Source: Streptomyces roseochromogenus subsp. oscitans DS 12.976 (lineage in GTDB: Bacteria; Actinomycetota; Actinomycetes; Streptomycetales; Streptomycetaceae). From it: DNA of 28,316 nucleotides. The stretch lies in NCBI RefSeq assembly GCF_000497445.1, contig NZ_CM002285.1, positions 9,612,605 through 9,640,920 of the forward strand. The letters are read 5' to 3'. The notes under the pieces were generated by a model, which did not search any database, was not told the DNA's origin, and worked only from the letters and a program-made list of their open reading frames with translations. Both the position numbers and the translations under genes were made by a program. Positions 6,375 to 14,529 of the stretch are shown here, piece after piece. The first letter of the stretch is position 1, and each line of letters opens with the position of its first letter.

Positions 6375-8874
6375 CCAGTGATTGTGTCAGCGAAGCCGTT
6401 CCCTCCGCCTGGGTGGGTTGAGCTGCGGCTATGCGCGGCATGCCGAGGTCGATCGCCGTACCGCCGGAAGCTCGTCGGCCCATCTGAGCAAGTTTGTCTT
6501 CGGCTCCAGCCAGGCTGACCCGGAGCCCTTCGACCTCCCCGAGCCAGCCCTCGCGCTCGGCCTCGGCGATGCGGGCGACGAGGTTGTCGCGGATCTCCTC
6601 CAACCGGCCGCGCTGGGCCGGGTCCGGCCGGAGAAGCGAGCAACGAACGCAAGCGTGTTCATGAACACAAGGGCTTGAAAAAGCGCGACCGCAGGTGCCG
6701 ATGGAGACCTTGCGCTTCTCGAAGTGCGCGAGGAAAGCGTCCCATTCCTCCTCGGTCGGCGTCCGATACTCTTCGCTGGGCCGACTGGCCCGGCGACGGG
6801 CGATGAAGGCGCGGTGGGCCTCGATGGTCTCAGCCGGGTAGATCGCCTTGTAGCCCATCGTCGTATCAAGACTCCGATGCCCGCAGAGCACTTGCGCGAT
6901 GTGCGGTGGCAGACCGTTCATGATGGCGTCCGTCACGAAGATCCTGCGGAAGTCGTGCGGGGAGAAGACGAGCAGTTCTCCGCCGGCATCGGTCAGGCCC
7001 GTGGCGGCCAGCGCGTTGATCAGAAGCTTGCGGAGCGCGGTCGGAGTGAAAGCGCGGTGCTCGGTGCCGATATCGCGCGGGAACAGCAGCGGCATCGGCG
7101 GGTTCCAGACCCGCTCGTGGACATCGTAGGAAGTTACCAGCGGGATCGCACGGCTGCCTCCTCGCAGGCGGCGGACAATGGTGGAAAGGACGTCCGCCAG
7201 TTCTGGGCTGACCAGCAGGAGCCGTTCGCTGTCGGTCTTGGACGGGGCGACCTGCGGCAGGGGCACGACTTCGCCGGTGCTCGGGAGCCGGTATTCGGTG
7301 ACGCTGTGGTGGGTCAGCTCCAGGAGTTCCTCATTGCGGATGCCGGTCAGGCGTAGGACCTCGATCGCGGCGAAGGCCCAGAAGGCTTCAGTCTCCTCGT
7401 AGGTGAGATTCCGCCGCCGTCCGGTCGAGGTCTCCTCGGCCCAGGTCATGTGCCCGGCGGCCTTGGGCGCGACGGCTCTGCGCAAGGCTCCGGCGGTGTC
7501 GGGGATCAGGTCCCCGGGCCGGGTGTGCTCGGCGGCGGCAAGTAGTTCGGCTGCGGCGCGTCGCCTGCGGTCGACGGTGTCGGTCAGCACCGGAAGGACG
7601 GGAAGCCGGTCGCGGGTGCGCTGGTCCATCCGGGCCTTGCGGTGTTTGCGGTCTTTGGCCTTGCTGATCTCGTCGTCGCTGATCGGGCAGGGCACCACCC
7701 ACGGTGCCCAGCGGGCCGGCTCTTCCGCCGCCCAGTGGGCGATGTCAAGATAGAGGGCGCGGACGCGGATGAGCTCGTCTTTGGCGTTCAGCCTGGGGCT
7801 GGCGACCTCAATGGCGGTGCCGTCCGGACCGATCGTGGTGCGTTTCTTGGTGGCGATGTCTGCCTTCCAGGCGCGAGCCAGTGCCGGTGGCAGCCGCAGG
7901 GAGTCGATGCCTGGTGAGAGCGCTTCGATCCGGGTCCAGAACAGCCCGGCCAGGGTTCGCGAGACCGCGTCCAGGCTGGTGTAGTCCAACGACGGCTGCC
8001 GTTCGCGCAGGTAGTCCACGATCAGGTCGCGGACCGGGCGGCACCGGATCGGATAGCGATCCACGAGTTCTTCGATGCTCAGCCGGCCGGCGGCAAGCCC
8101 GAACGCCCGGATTGTGGCCGGGGCGTCCTCAGGGAAGACTCCCAAGGCCCGCAGTCGAAGGTAGAAGTCGACTTTGCGCTGACCCCCGCGGACATGGACC
8201 TGGCGCAAGGTGTCGACCAGCTCCACGCAGTCGCCGACGGTGATGCTCGAGATCGACCCGCCCTTGCAGGCCAGAATCATGGCGATCCGGGTCGCCGCGA
8301 TGGTGGCCTCGCCTCGGGCGCTGGCCGGCCCGGACTCGGCCAGCTGTGCCAGCTGTGCGAACCCCTCGGGGTCGCGGACCTCGGCCATGACGGGAGCAAG
8401 GTGCTTGTGGGTGCGGGTGAGCATCCAGGCCAGGTCGGGACGGATGACATCGCCGCAGGCCAGCATCAACAGCCCGGAGGTCAGGTCACCGCGCTCATAC
8501 GACGGCGACAGCCCACTCTCGTGCAAGAAGCGCAGCGGGAGATCTGTCCAGTCCGCGCCGGGGATCTCCTCGGCGCGACTGGCCTTCCACCGCTGCTGCC
8601 AGGTATCCCCCGGGATGCTGGACAGCCAGCGCAGAAGCTTGGCGACCCCGCGCCGCCGCCCGGCCCTGCTGGCGTTCGCGGCAGCCAAGAAGGGTGGCGC
8701 CGTCAGCCGACGCAGCACCTCGTCCGCTGACTGCTCTGTCGCCGGCCACCATGCCTCCGCAGAGCGGGGCGGGAAGCGTTCCCGCAGCACGTTGTTACGC
8801 GCCCGGGCCTGTTCGACTGTTGCATTCGCGGTCTGCAGTTGGCGGCGCGTCGAGTGCTTCGTGGTGCTGGTCAT
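6361..8874 (-). CDS. TnpB1: large tyrosine recombinase of the inner element
   Basis: This 837-residue transposition integrase acts with TnpA in Tn554-like elements, cutting and joining element ends by a tyrosine-linked intermediate. The catalytic set is present: R513 (LTGIRNEELLEL), H640-x2-R643 (SPHDFRR), GHRSLDTT and the nucleophile Y675 (MGYKAIYP). The tail carries HEHACVRCSLLRPDPAQR at about 739-756, a likely zinc-binding Cys-x2-Cys segment, and then Glu/Arg-rich helices. This copy is whole: its HEHA|CVRC codons (about 6648-6661), the position at which tnpB2 is interrupted, are unbroken. The start ATG overlaps the stop of tnpA1 (ATGA). It is closely similar to TnpB2 throughout, so the elements are sister copies of one family, not recent duplicates. 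Confidence 0.88.
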   Translation of the reverse strand: MTSTTKHSTRRQLQTANATVEQARARNNVLRERFPPRSAEAWWPATEQSADEVLRRLTAPPFLAAANASRAGRRRGVAKLLRWLSSIPGDTWQQRWKASRAEEIPGADWTDLPLRFLHESGLSPSYERGDLTSGLLMLACGDVIRPDLAWMLTRTHKHLAPVMAEVRDPEGFAQLAQLAESGPASARGEATIAATRIAMILACKGGSISSITVGDCVELVDTLRQVHVRGGQRKVDFYLRLRALGVFPEDAPATIRAFGLAAGRLSIEELVDRYPIRCRPVRDLIVDYLRERQPSLDYTSLDAVSRTLAGLFWTRIEALSPGIDSLRLPPALARAWKADIATKKRTTIGPDGTAIEVASPRLNAKDELIRVRALYLDIAHWAAEEPARWAPWVVPCPISDDEISKAKDRKHRKARMDQRTRDRLPVLPVLTDTVDRRRRAAAELLAAAEHTRPGDLIPDTAGALRRAVAPKAAGHMTWAEETSTGRRRNLTYEETEAFWAFAAIEVLRLTGIRNEELLELTHHSVTEYRLPSTGEVVPLPQVAPSKTDSERLLLVSPELADVLSTIVRRLRGGSRAIPLVTSYDVHERVWNPPMPLLFPRDIGTEHRAFTPTALRKLLINALAATGLTDAGGELLVFSPHDFRRIFVTDAIMNGLPPHIAQVLCGHRSLDTTMGYKAIYPAETIEAHRAFIARRRASRPSEEYRTPTEEEWDAFLAHFEKRKVSIGTCGRAFSSPCVHEHACVRCSLLRPDPAQRGRLEEIRDNLVARIAEAEREGWLGEVEGLRVSLAGAEDKLAQMGRRASGGTAIDLGMPRIAAAQPTQAEGTASLTQSLDDQQ

Positions 8875-10115
8875 GAAGACCGCCCGAACAGCACGTCCAA
8901 GGCTTCAGGGTCGTAGCCGGGCGCTGGAGGCGGAGACACCGGCTCGGCGAGCCGGTCTGCCCGCCGGGCGTGGTGGGCCAGCACCTCGGCCACGACCTCG
9001 TCCTGGCGCGGCGCGAGGTAGATCTCGGTCGTGGTCAGATGCGCGTGCCCGAGGACCCACTGCACGTCGGTCAGCGTCAGCGCCGGGTCGCGCACCATCC
9101 GGGCGGCGGCGCTGTGCCAAAGGTCGTGAAGGGTCCAGTCCGCGCCGAAGGTGGCGTTCACCCGCTCGAACATGCGGTGGGCCCCGTGGTAGGTCAGCGG
9201 GTGAAACGGACGCCGCACCGTCCACCACACTGGCTGTGTTCGGCCCCGTGGCACCAGCCCGTGTAGCTCCTGCTGGTAGAGCCGCAGCCACACGAACGCA
9301 TCTGCGGAGGCCGGTACCTGCTGCCGGGCCCGGGAGCCCTTCCGCACAACGCTGATCAGCTGCTGCCCAGGGTCGACGTCGCACTGCCGGACGCGGATCA
9401 ACTCTGAGGCCCGGACTCCGCTGGAGATCCAAAACGCGATCATCGCCCGGTCCCGGTTCGACCGCAGCGCCGCGAACAGCGAGTTGAACCACTCGTCCGG
9501 GATCGAGCGCGGAATCCGGCGCGGAGCCGTGGCCCGGTAGCGGCTGGTCCGCTCTGGCGCCCAGGCTTCCATCGGGTTGTGGTGTGCGTGCGCACGGCCG
9601 GAACGACGAGCCAGGTCCAGCGGGAACGGGTTGAGCAACGGCCCGGATCCGGCATCACGGTGAAGGTCGTAGAACTTGCGCAGCACCGTCTCGCTATGGG
9701 CGACGGTCGACGGGGCATAGCCGAGCCCAGGGCTCGTTTTCCCAGTCACCGGGTTCGGGGCGCCGACTGTACGGGCCGACCGCCGCCTGGCTGCGGTCGC
9801 TCGCGGCTTGAGCGCCAGCTGAATCCAACAGCTGAAATCCCGAGCATCCACGCGTGTCGCTCGATCCCACGGCACCTCGACCGCGTGCAGGAACCGCCAC
9901 CACCGCAGCAGGTCCATGCCATACGAGCGGACGGTCGCCGCCGTCTTCCCGGCTGCGAGCAGTTCCTGGAAGAACACTGCGGCAGGCACCACGGCCGCGC
10001 CGTCGGCGTCGACGAGCCGGTAGGGCTCGTACCGGTCGCCGGTCTCCACCAGCCGACCCCACCGAGGAACGGTCAACCTCGACAGATTCCGCTCGGGCAC
10101 ACCATCGTTCATCAC
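8871..10115 (-). CDS. TnpA1: tyrosine recombinase with catalytic Arg replaced by Trp
   Basis: This 414-residue XerD-like integrase is the first of the tnpA-tnpB pair. The N-terminal core-binding domain (about residues 50-140, TAATVRSYGMDLLRWWRFLH) and the catalytic domain are complete. R235 (SGVRASEL) and Y366 (TEIYLAP) are in place. The box normally HDLRH reads HDLWH: residue 333 is Trp (codon TGG, 9117-9119), where sister TnpA2 has Arg. That Arg is the second arginine of the R-H-R-Y set, and its loss normally abolishes strand cleavage. The GTG start is conserved in position with TnpA2 (GTG-A-x-G-AAC-GAT); no ribosome binding site is evident, and an ATG one codon later is possible. Probably inactive unless complemented by TnpA2. 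Confidence 0.88.
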   Translation of the reverse strand: MMNDGVPERNLSRLTVPRWGRLVETGDRYEPYRLVDADGAAVVPAAVFFQELLAAGKTAATVRSYGMDLLRWWRFLHAVEVPWDRATRVDARDFSCWIQLALKPRATAARRRSARTVGAPNPVTGKTSPGLGYAPSTVAHSETVLRKFYDLHRDAGSGPLLNPFPLDLARRSGRAHAHHNPMEAWAPERTSRYRATAPRRIPRSIPDEWFNSLFAALRSNRDRAMIAFWISSGVRASELIRVRQCDVDPGQQLISVVRKGSRARQQVPASADAFVWLRLYQQELHGLVPRGRTQPVWWTVRRPFHPLTYHGAHRMFERVNATFGADWTLHDLWHSAAARMVRDPALTLTDVQWVLGHAHLTTTEIYLAPRQDEVVAEVLAHHARRADRLAEPVSPPPAPGYDPEALDVLFGRSS

Positions 10116-10153
10116 GACCGCAGACCGTACTGGGCGACGACCTCACCCGTGCC

Positions 10154-10194
10154 CTGAACTGCACAATCAATGTGGTCCGTTCAGTCAACGGGGC
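10154..10194 (-). repeat. Left end of the inner element
   Basis: On the minus strand GCCCCGTTGACTGAACGG opens the element, and GTTCAG recurs further in. On the plus strand the motif starts CTGAAC (10154-10159) and GTTCAG (10179-10184) are 25 bases apart. The sequence between them differs from that in the outer element (13691-13731), but the spacing is the same, suggesting paired recombinase-binding sites. Confidence 0.65.
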
Positions 10195-12411
10195 GTGCTC
10201 ATGAATGCACGGGGTCCCGAAGGCGCGTGCGCAGGTGCCGATGGACACCTTTCGCTTCTCGAAGTGTGCGAGGAAGGCGTCCCACTCCTCTTCGGTCGGG
10301 GTCCGGTACTCCTCGCTGGGGCGGGTGGATCGCCGGCGGGCGATGAAGGCCCGGTGGGCCTCGATCGTTTCGGCGGGATAGACCGCCTTGTATCCGATCG
10401 TGGTGTCGATGCTCTTGTGCCCGCAGAACACCTGGGCGATGTGCGGAGGCAGGCCGTTCATGATGGTGTCGGTGACGAAGATCCGCCGGAAGTCGTGGGG
10501 TGAGAAGGTGAGTGCCTCGCCGTCGGCATTGGTCAGACCGGTGGCGGCCAGTGCGTTGATCAGCAGCTTCCGGAGCGCGGTCGGGGTGAAGGCACGGTGT
10601 TCGGAGCCGATGCCTCGTTGGAACAGCAGCGGCATCGGCGGGTTCCAGACCTTCTCGCGGACGTCGTAGGCGGCCACCAGCGGAATGGACCCGGTGGGAC
10701 CGCGCAGTCGGTTGATGATGGCGCTGAGGACGTCGGCGAGTTCGGGACTGACCAGCAGAAGCCGCTCGGTGTCGGTCTTGGACGGAGCAATCTGCAGCAG
10801 TGGCACGACCTCGCCGGTGGACGGGAGCCGGTACTGGGTGATGCTGTGGTGCGTCAGCTCCAGGAGCTCCTCGTTGCGCACGCCGGTCAGGCGCAAGACC
10901 TCGATCGCGGAGAAGGCCCAGAATGCCTCCTCTTCTTCGTAGGTCAGGTTCCGCCGGCGTCTGCTGTACGTCTCCTCGGCCCAGGTGAGATGGCCTGCGG
11001 CCTTGGGGACGAGGGCTCTTCGCAGTGCAGGATCGGTGCCGGGGATGACGGCCCCGGGCTCGGTGTTCCGTGCCGCCTGGAGCAGGCCGGCGGCTGTGCG
11101 TCGCCGCCGGTCGGCAGTGCTGACCAGGATGGGCAGGACGGGCAGCCGCTCGCGGGTGCGCTGGTCCATCCGGGCTTTGCGCCGCTTGCGTTCCTTCGCC
11201 TTGTGGATCTCGTCTTCGCTGATCGGGCAAGGCACGGCCCAGGGCCCCCAGCGGGTCGGTTCCTCGGCAGCCCATTGCGCGATGTCCAGGTAGAAGGCGC
11301 GGACGCGCATGAGCTCGTCCTTGGCATTCAGGCGCGGGCTGGAGACCTCGACGCTCTTGCCGTCGGGTCCGGTGACCGTACGCTTCTTGACCTTCAAATC
11401 CTCTTTCCAAGCGCGGGCCACTGCCGGCGGCAGCCGTAGCGTGTCGATCCCCGGGGCCAGGGCTTCGATCCGGGCCCAGAACAGACCGGCGAGCGTGCGC
11501 GAGATCGCGTCCAGGCTGGCGAAGTCCAGCGACGGCTGACGCTCGCGCAGATAGTCGACCAGCAGGTTGCGTGCTGGTCGGCACTGGATCCGGTAGCGGT
11601 CCACCAGTTCCTCGACACTCAGCTGGCCCAGGGCGAGTCCGAAGGCTCGGATCGTGGCCGGGGCATCCTCGGGGAAGACCTTGAGGTCCCGCAGCCGCAG
11701 GTAGAAGTCGACCTTCTTCTGTCCGCCGCGGGCGTGCACCTGACGCTGGGTATCAATGAGTTCCACACAGTCGCCGACCGTGATGTCGTCGATCGTTCCG
11801 CCCTTGCAGGCCAGGATGGTGGCGATCCGTGTCGCGGCGATCTGGGCGTCCGTGCGCGAGCTGGCCGGTCCTGCCGCGGAGAGCTGGTGCAGGCGCGTGA
11901 ACCCGTCCGGATCCCGGATCTCGGCCATCGCGGAGGCGAGATACCGGTGGGTGCGGGTGAGCATCCACGGCAGGCCGGGACGGATGACGTCTCCGCAGAT
12001 GAGCATGAGCAGCCCGGAAGGCAGGTCCTCGCGGTCATGGGACGGTGAGGGCCCGTGCTCGCGCAGCCACTGCAACGGGATCTCCACCCAGGCGGCCCCG
12101 GGCCGGTCTTCCGCCCCGGAAGCCTTCCATCGCTCCTGCCAGGTATCCCCGGGCAGGCTGGACAGCCAGCGCAGCACTTTGGTCACCCCGCGGCGACGTC
12201 CGGCTCGGGTTCCGTTGGCCGCCGGGAGGAACGGCGGTGCCGTCAGCCGCCGCAGGGTCTCCTCCAGCGACTGTGTGGTGTGCAGCCACCGACAATCCGG
12301 TGGCCGGGGCGGAAACCGCTCCCGCAACTGGCCATTCCGCGCCTGGGCCTGCTCCGCGGTCGCGTTCGCGACCTTCAGCGGCGTGCGCGTGGAGTGCTTG
12401 ACGAGGTTCAT
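10192..12411 (-). pseudogene. TnpB2: large tyrosine recombinase, truncated by E1 insertion
   Basis: This is the body of a sister of TnpB1, starting at ATG 12411 inside the tnpA2 stop (ATGA overlap). It keeps all catalytic residues: R512 (LTGVRNEELLEL), H639-x2-R642 (SPHDFRR), GHKSIDTT and Y674 (IGYKAVYP). Similarity to TnpB1 stops at residues HEHA (10192-10203), where the left end of the inner element begins. The missing 91-residue Cys-x2-Cys tail lies at 5018-5293. As it stands the frame runs on through the element end and antisense to nothing useful until a stop at 9694, adding about 166 unrelated residues. A chimeric product with an intact catalytic domain but no zinc-type tail is therefore possible. 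Whether that product is stable or active cannot be told. Confidence 0.8.
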
Positions 12412-13652
12412 GACGAGCGTCCGAACAGCACGTCCAGCGACGCCTGGTCGTAACCTGGTGCTGGCGGTGGAGGCGTCGGCTGCACGTCCTCCCGGGCCCG
12501 GCGCGCGTGGTAGGCCAGCACGCCGGACACGACCTCGTCCTTGTGCGGCGTCAGATATACCTCCGTGGCGGACAGATGCGCGTGTCCGAGCACCCACTGC
12601 ACGTCGGCCAGGGTCAGCTTCGGGTCGCGCACCATTCGGGCGGCCGCGCTGTGCCGCAGATCGTGCAGCGTCCAGTCCGCGCCAAGCGAGGCGTTCACTC
12701 GCTCGAACATCCGGTGGGCACCGTGGTAGGTCAGCGGCCGAATCGGGCGTCGCCGTGTCCACCACACCGGCTGCGTACGACCGTGTGGGACCTGCCCGTG
12801 CATCTCCTGCTGATACAGCCGCAGCCAGACGAACGCGTCCGCCGACGCCGGCACTTGTTGGACTGCCCGCGAGCCCTTGCGTATCACGCTGACCAGCTGC
12901 TGGCCGGGGTCGACGTCGCGCTGTCGGATGCCGAGCAGCTCCGAGGCCCGGGCCCCGATGGAGATCCAGAACGCGACCAGAGCCCGGTCGCGATGCGAGG
13001 GCAGGGCGGCGAACAGCTTGTTGAACCACTCCTCGGGAGTGGAGCGTGGGATCCGCCGCGGAAGGCTGGGCCGGTAGCGGCCCACGCGCTCGGGTTTCCA
13101 CCCGTCCATCGGATTGTGGTGTGCGTGCGCGCGGCCCGAGCGGCGCGACAAGTCCAGCGGGAACGGGTTGAGCAAAGGCCCGGTGCCGGCGTCGCGGTGG
13201 ATGTCATAGAAGCGTCGCAGCACCGTCTCGCTGTGCGCGACGGTAGTCGGGGCATAGCCGGGCCCGACCGTCGGCTTGCCGGTCACGGGGTTCGGGCCGG
13301 TTCCGCTCGGTACCCACCGGCGCTTCGCAGTGTTACACCTTCCGGGCTTGGCCGTCAGCTGAATCCAGCGACTGAAATCCCGGGCCTCGACCCGGCTCGC
13401 TCGGTCCCAGGAGATGTCCACGGCCTGAAGGAACCGCCACCACCGGAGCAGATCCATCCCGTAGGAGCGAACCGTCGACGGAGCCTTGCCAGCCGCCAGC
13501 AGTTCCTGGAAGTACACCGCGACCGGCTCCACGGTCGCACCATCGGCATCGAGGAGCCGATAGGGCTCGTACCGGTCGCCGGTCTCCACCAGCCGACCCC
13601 ACCGAGGAACCGCCAACGCGGCCAGATCGCGCTCGGGCGCATCGTTCGTCAC
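12408..13652 (-). CDS. TnpA2: tyrosine recombinase of the outer element
   Basis: This 414-residue integrase is the same length as TnpA1 and collinear with it. The core-binding domain is at about 50-140 and the catalytic domain follows. All expected residues are present: R235 (GARASELL), H330-D-L-R333-H (HDLRHSAAARM), GHAH and nucleophile Y366 (TEVYLTP). The GTG start aligns with that of TnpA1. It overlaps tnpB2 by ATGA, so the pair would be cotranslated. Of the two TnpA proteins in the window this is the one expected to be active, although its partner TnpB2 is broken; pairing with intact TnpB1 is conceivable. It is about 40 bases inside the outer element's left end. Confidence 0.9.
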   Translation of the reverse strand: MTNDAPERDLAALAVPRWGRLVETGDRYEPYRLLDADGATVEPVAVYFQELLAAGKAPSTVRSYGMDLLRWWRFLQAVDISWDRASRVEARDFSRWIQLTAKPGRCNTAKRRWVPSGTGPNPVTGKPTVGPGYAPTTVAHSETVLRRFYDIHRDAGTGPLLNPFPLDLSRRSGRAHAHHNPMDGWKPERVGRYRPSLPRRIPRSTPEEWFNKLFAALPSHRDRALVAFWISIGARASELLGIRQRDVDPGQQLVSVIRKGSRAVQQVPASADAFVWLRLYQQEMHGQVPHGRTQPVWWTRRRPIRPLTYHGAHRMFERVNASLGADWTLHDLRHSAAARMVRDPKLTLADVQWVLGHAHLSATEVYLTPHKDEVVSGVLAYHARRAREDVQPTPPPPAPGYDQASLDVLFGRSS

Positions 13653-13690
13653 GACCGGTGACCGTAGCGACTACAGAGACCGTCTTCCCT

Positions 13691-13731
13691 CTGAACTGGG
13701 AAAATCCCAGTGTTCGTTCAGTCAATGGGGC
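13691..13731 (-). repeat. Left end of the outer element
   Basis: The minus strand begins GCCCCATTGACTGAACGAAC. CTGAAC (13691-13696) and GTTCAG (13716-13721) on plus start 25 bases apart, as in the inner element. Between them lies the palindrome ACTGGGAaaaTCCCAGT. The adjacent sequence on the plus strand is an integrase tail beginning VRCPMLRPDP. Confidence 0.65.
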
Positions 13732-13995
13732 GTCCGCTGCCCGATGCTCCGCCCGGATCCGACCCAGCGTCCCCGCCTTGTCGAGATCCGCGACAACCTC
13801 ATCGCCCGGGTCGCCGAAGCGGAACGGGAGGGGTGGCTCGGGGAGGTCTAAGGACTCCGAGTCAGCCTGGCCGGCGCAGAGGAGAAGCTCAACCAACTGG
13901 ACACGGAGGAGCGGCGAAGGTCGACCGTCGTGCACCTCGGCATGCGGACCTTCGGGCAGATCGCCACACGGACGAGCGAAGTCGCGACTCCATGA
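13732..13995 (+). pseudogene. TnpB C-terminal tail of a third, inverted element (E3)
   Basis: On the plus strand this reads VRCPMLRPDPTQRPRLVEIR and continues ARVAEAEREGWLGEV, stop (TAA 13849-13851), GLRVSLAGAEEKLNQLDTEE and VVHLGMRTF, ending at TGA 13993-13995. It aligns with the TnpB1 tail and closely with the displaced tnpB2 tail, starting just after the HEHA-C codons. It carries one in-frame nonsense codon where TnpB1 has Glu. The orientation is opposite to tnpA2/tnpB2. Its upstream half is not in the window. It is followed at 14018 by the family's right-end motif in the same orientation, so it is the distal end of a separate element, decayed. Confidence 0.7.
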
Positions 13996-14017
13996 CAGGG
14001 CAACAGGCTGCAGTTCT

Positions 14018-14032
14018 TAGTTCAGAGAAGCC
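14018..14032 (+). repeat. Right end of the third element
   Basis: TAGTTCAGAGAAGCC on the plus strand matches the right ends at 4213-4227 and 5291-5305 (both minus). It follows the E3 integrase tail and abuts a foreign gene tail. Confidence 0.6.
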
Positions 14033-14116
14033 GCCTGTGAGTGGATCACCACGGCCGTGGACACCGGCGAGGTCGACGTGGACGAGGAACTGGCGAAACT
14101 GCTGCGAGGCGAGTAG
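14030..14116 (+). pseudogene. C-terminal fragment of an unidentified gene
   Basis: Immediately after the E3 right end an open frame reads AACEWITTAVDTGEVDVDEE followed by LAKLLRGE and TAG. It ends two bases before the RacP start, as in an operon. It looks like the end of the gene that E3 invaded. I do not recognise the family; the stretch is too short for a call. Confidence 0.4.
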
Positions 14117-14118
14117 CC

Positions 14119-14529
14119 GTGTTCCGGTCCCAGCGCCGGGGCGATGCGGCACGCGAACACGCGGAAGTGATCTGGCGGGTGCTGATGCAGGCCCGTCCGG
14201 CCGGGCTCCACATGCCCCAGCTGATGCGGGCCACCGAACTCACCCGCGGCCAGGTGGGCTCGGGGCTGGCGATGATGCGCGACACCATCACGAAGAAGGG
14301 GTGGCCACCGGTGATCTACACCCGCGCGGACGGATACCAGTTCACCGCCGACCCGGACGACCTGGAGGCCTACGAGACGGCCCGGGTGCATGTGCTGCTC
14401 ACCGAGGTCCGCCGCCTGATCACCGGCACCATCGCCCCGCACGCCGCCCTGGACCCGGACGACAAACGCCTGCGCCACATCGTCGCCCAGCTCAACTCCG
14501 TCGAGTCCACCCTCGACCTGATCGCCTGA
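14119..14529 (+). CDS. RacP-like protein
   Basis: A 136-residue protein resembling the actinobacterial RacP family as I remember it. The N-terminus is basic (FRSQRRGDAAREHAEVIWRV), then a winged-helix-like stretch (LHMPQLMRATELTRGQVGSG), then YTRADGYQF and a C-terminal helical part ending in LNSVESTLDLIA. The family occurs on integrative or plasmid-like elements in Streptomyces; its biochemical role is not established. A GTG start at 14119 fits the family N-terminus; longer in-frame starts upstream would run into the truncated preceding gene. Its stop lies at the likely left edge of the following IS5-type element, so the last residues may have been altered by that insertion. Confidence 0.6.
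   Translation: MFRSQRRGDAAREHAEVIWRVLMQARPAGLHMPQLMRATELTRGQVGSGLAMMRDTITKKGWPPVIYTRADGYQFTADPDDLEAYETARVHVLLTEVRRLITGTIAPHAALDPDDKRLRHIVAQLNSVESTLDLIA

Larger units (their letters stand above)
5294..10194 (-). mobile_element. Inner two-integrase element (E1) inserted in tnpB2
   Basis: A 4.9-kb element with four minus-strand genes in order: tnpA1, tnpB1, a 153-residue cargo gene, and an S1-like/Cys-motif cargo gene. The left end (10154-10194) carries CTGAAC and GTTCAG 25 bases apart; the right end is TAGTTCAGAGAA. It interrupts tnpB2 between the codons HEHA and C-V-R-C, in the same orientation as its host gene. No target duplication beyond a shared GC dinucleotide is seen, consistent with tyrosine-recombinase integration of a circle. 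tnpA1 and tnpB1 overlap by ATGA. Confidence 0.7.
4216..13731 (-). mobile_element. Outer two-integrase element (E2), interrupted by E1
   Basis: The left end is at 13691-13731 and the right end at 4213-4227. In between, on the minus strand, are tnpA2, tnpB2 (split), the inserted inner element, the tail of tnpB2 and then the oppositely oriented methyltransferase gene as cargo. Without the inner element it would be about 4.6 kb. Both outer junctions abut downstream halves of other tnpB genes (4004-4215 on minus, 13732-13995 on plus). The flanks are thus not two halves of one target gene, and a rearrangement since insertion is likely. Boundaries come from comparing junctions by eye and may be off by a few bases. 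Confidence 0.6.

Noticed and set aside
9694..13101. Open frame of 1135 codons on the minus strand
   Set aside because: The first part is tnpA2 in a wrong frame, the middle is tnpB2 and the last part runs through the inner element's end into tnpA1 out of frame. The real gene body is 10192-12411.
3570..14035. Phage-like integrative element at a tRNA gene
   Set aside because: No tRNA gene or phage structural genes are seen; both integrases are of the Tn554-like pair type and the junctions are in coding sequence.
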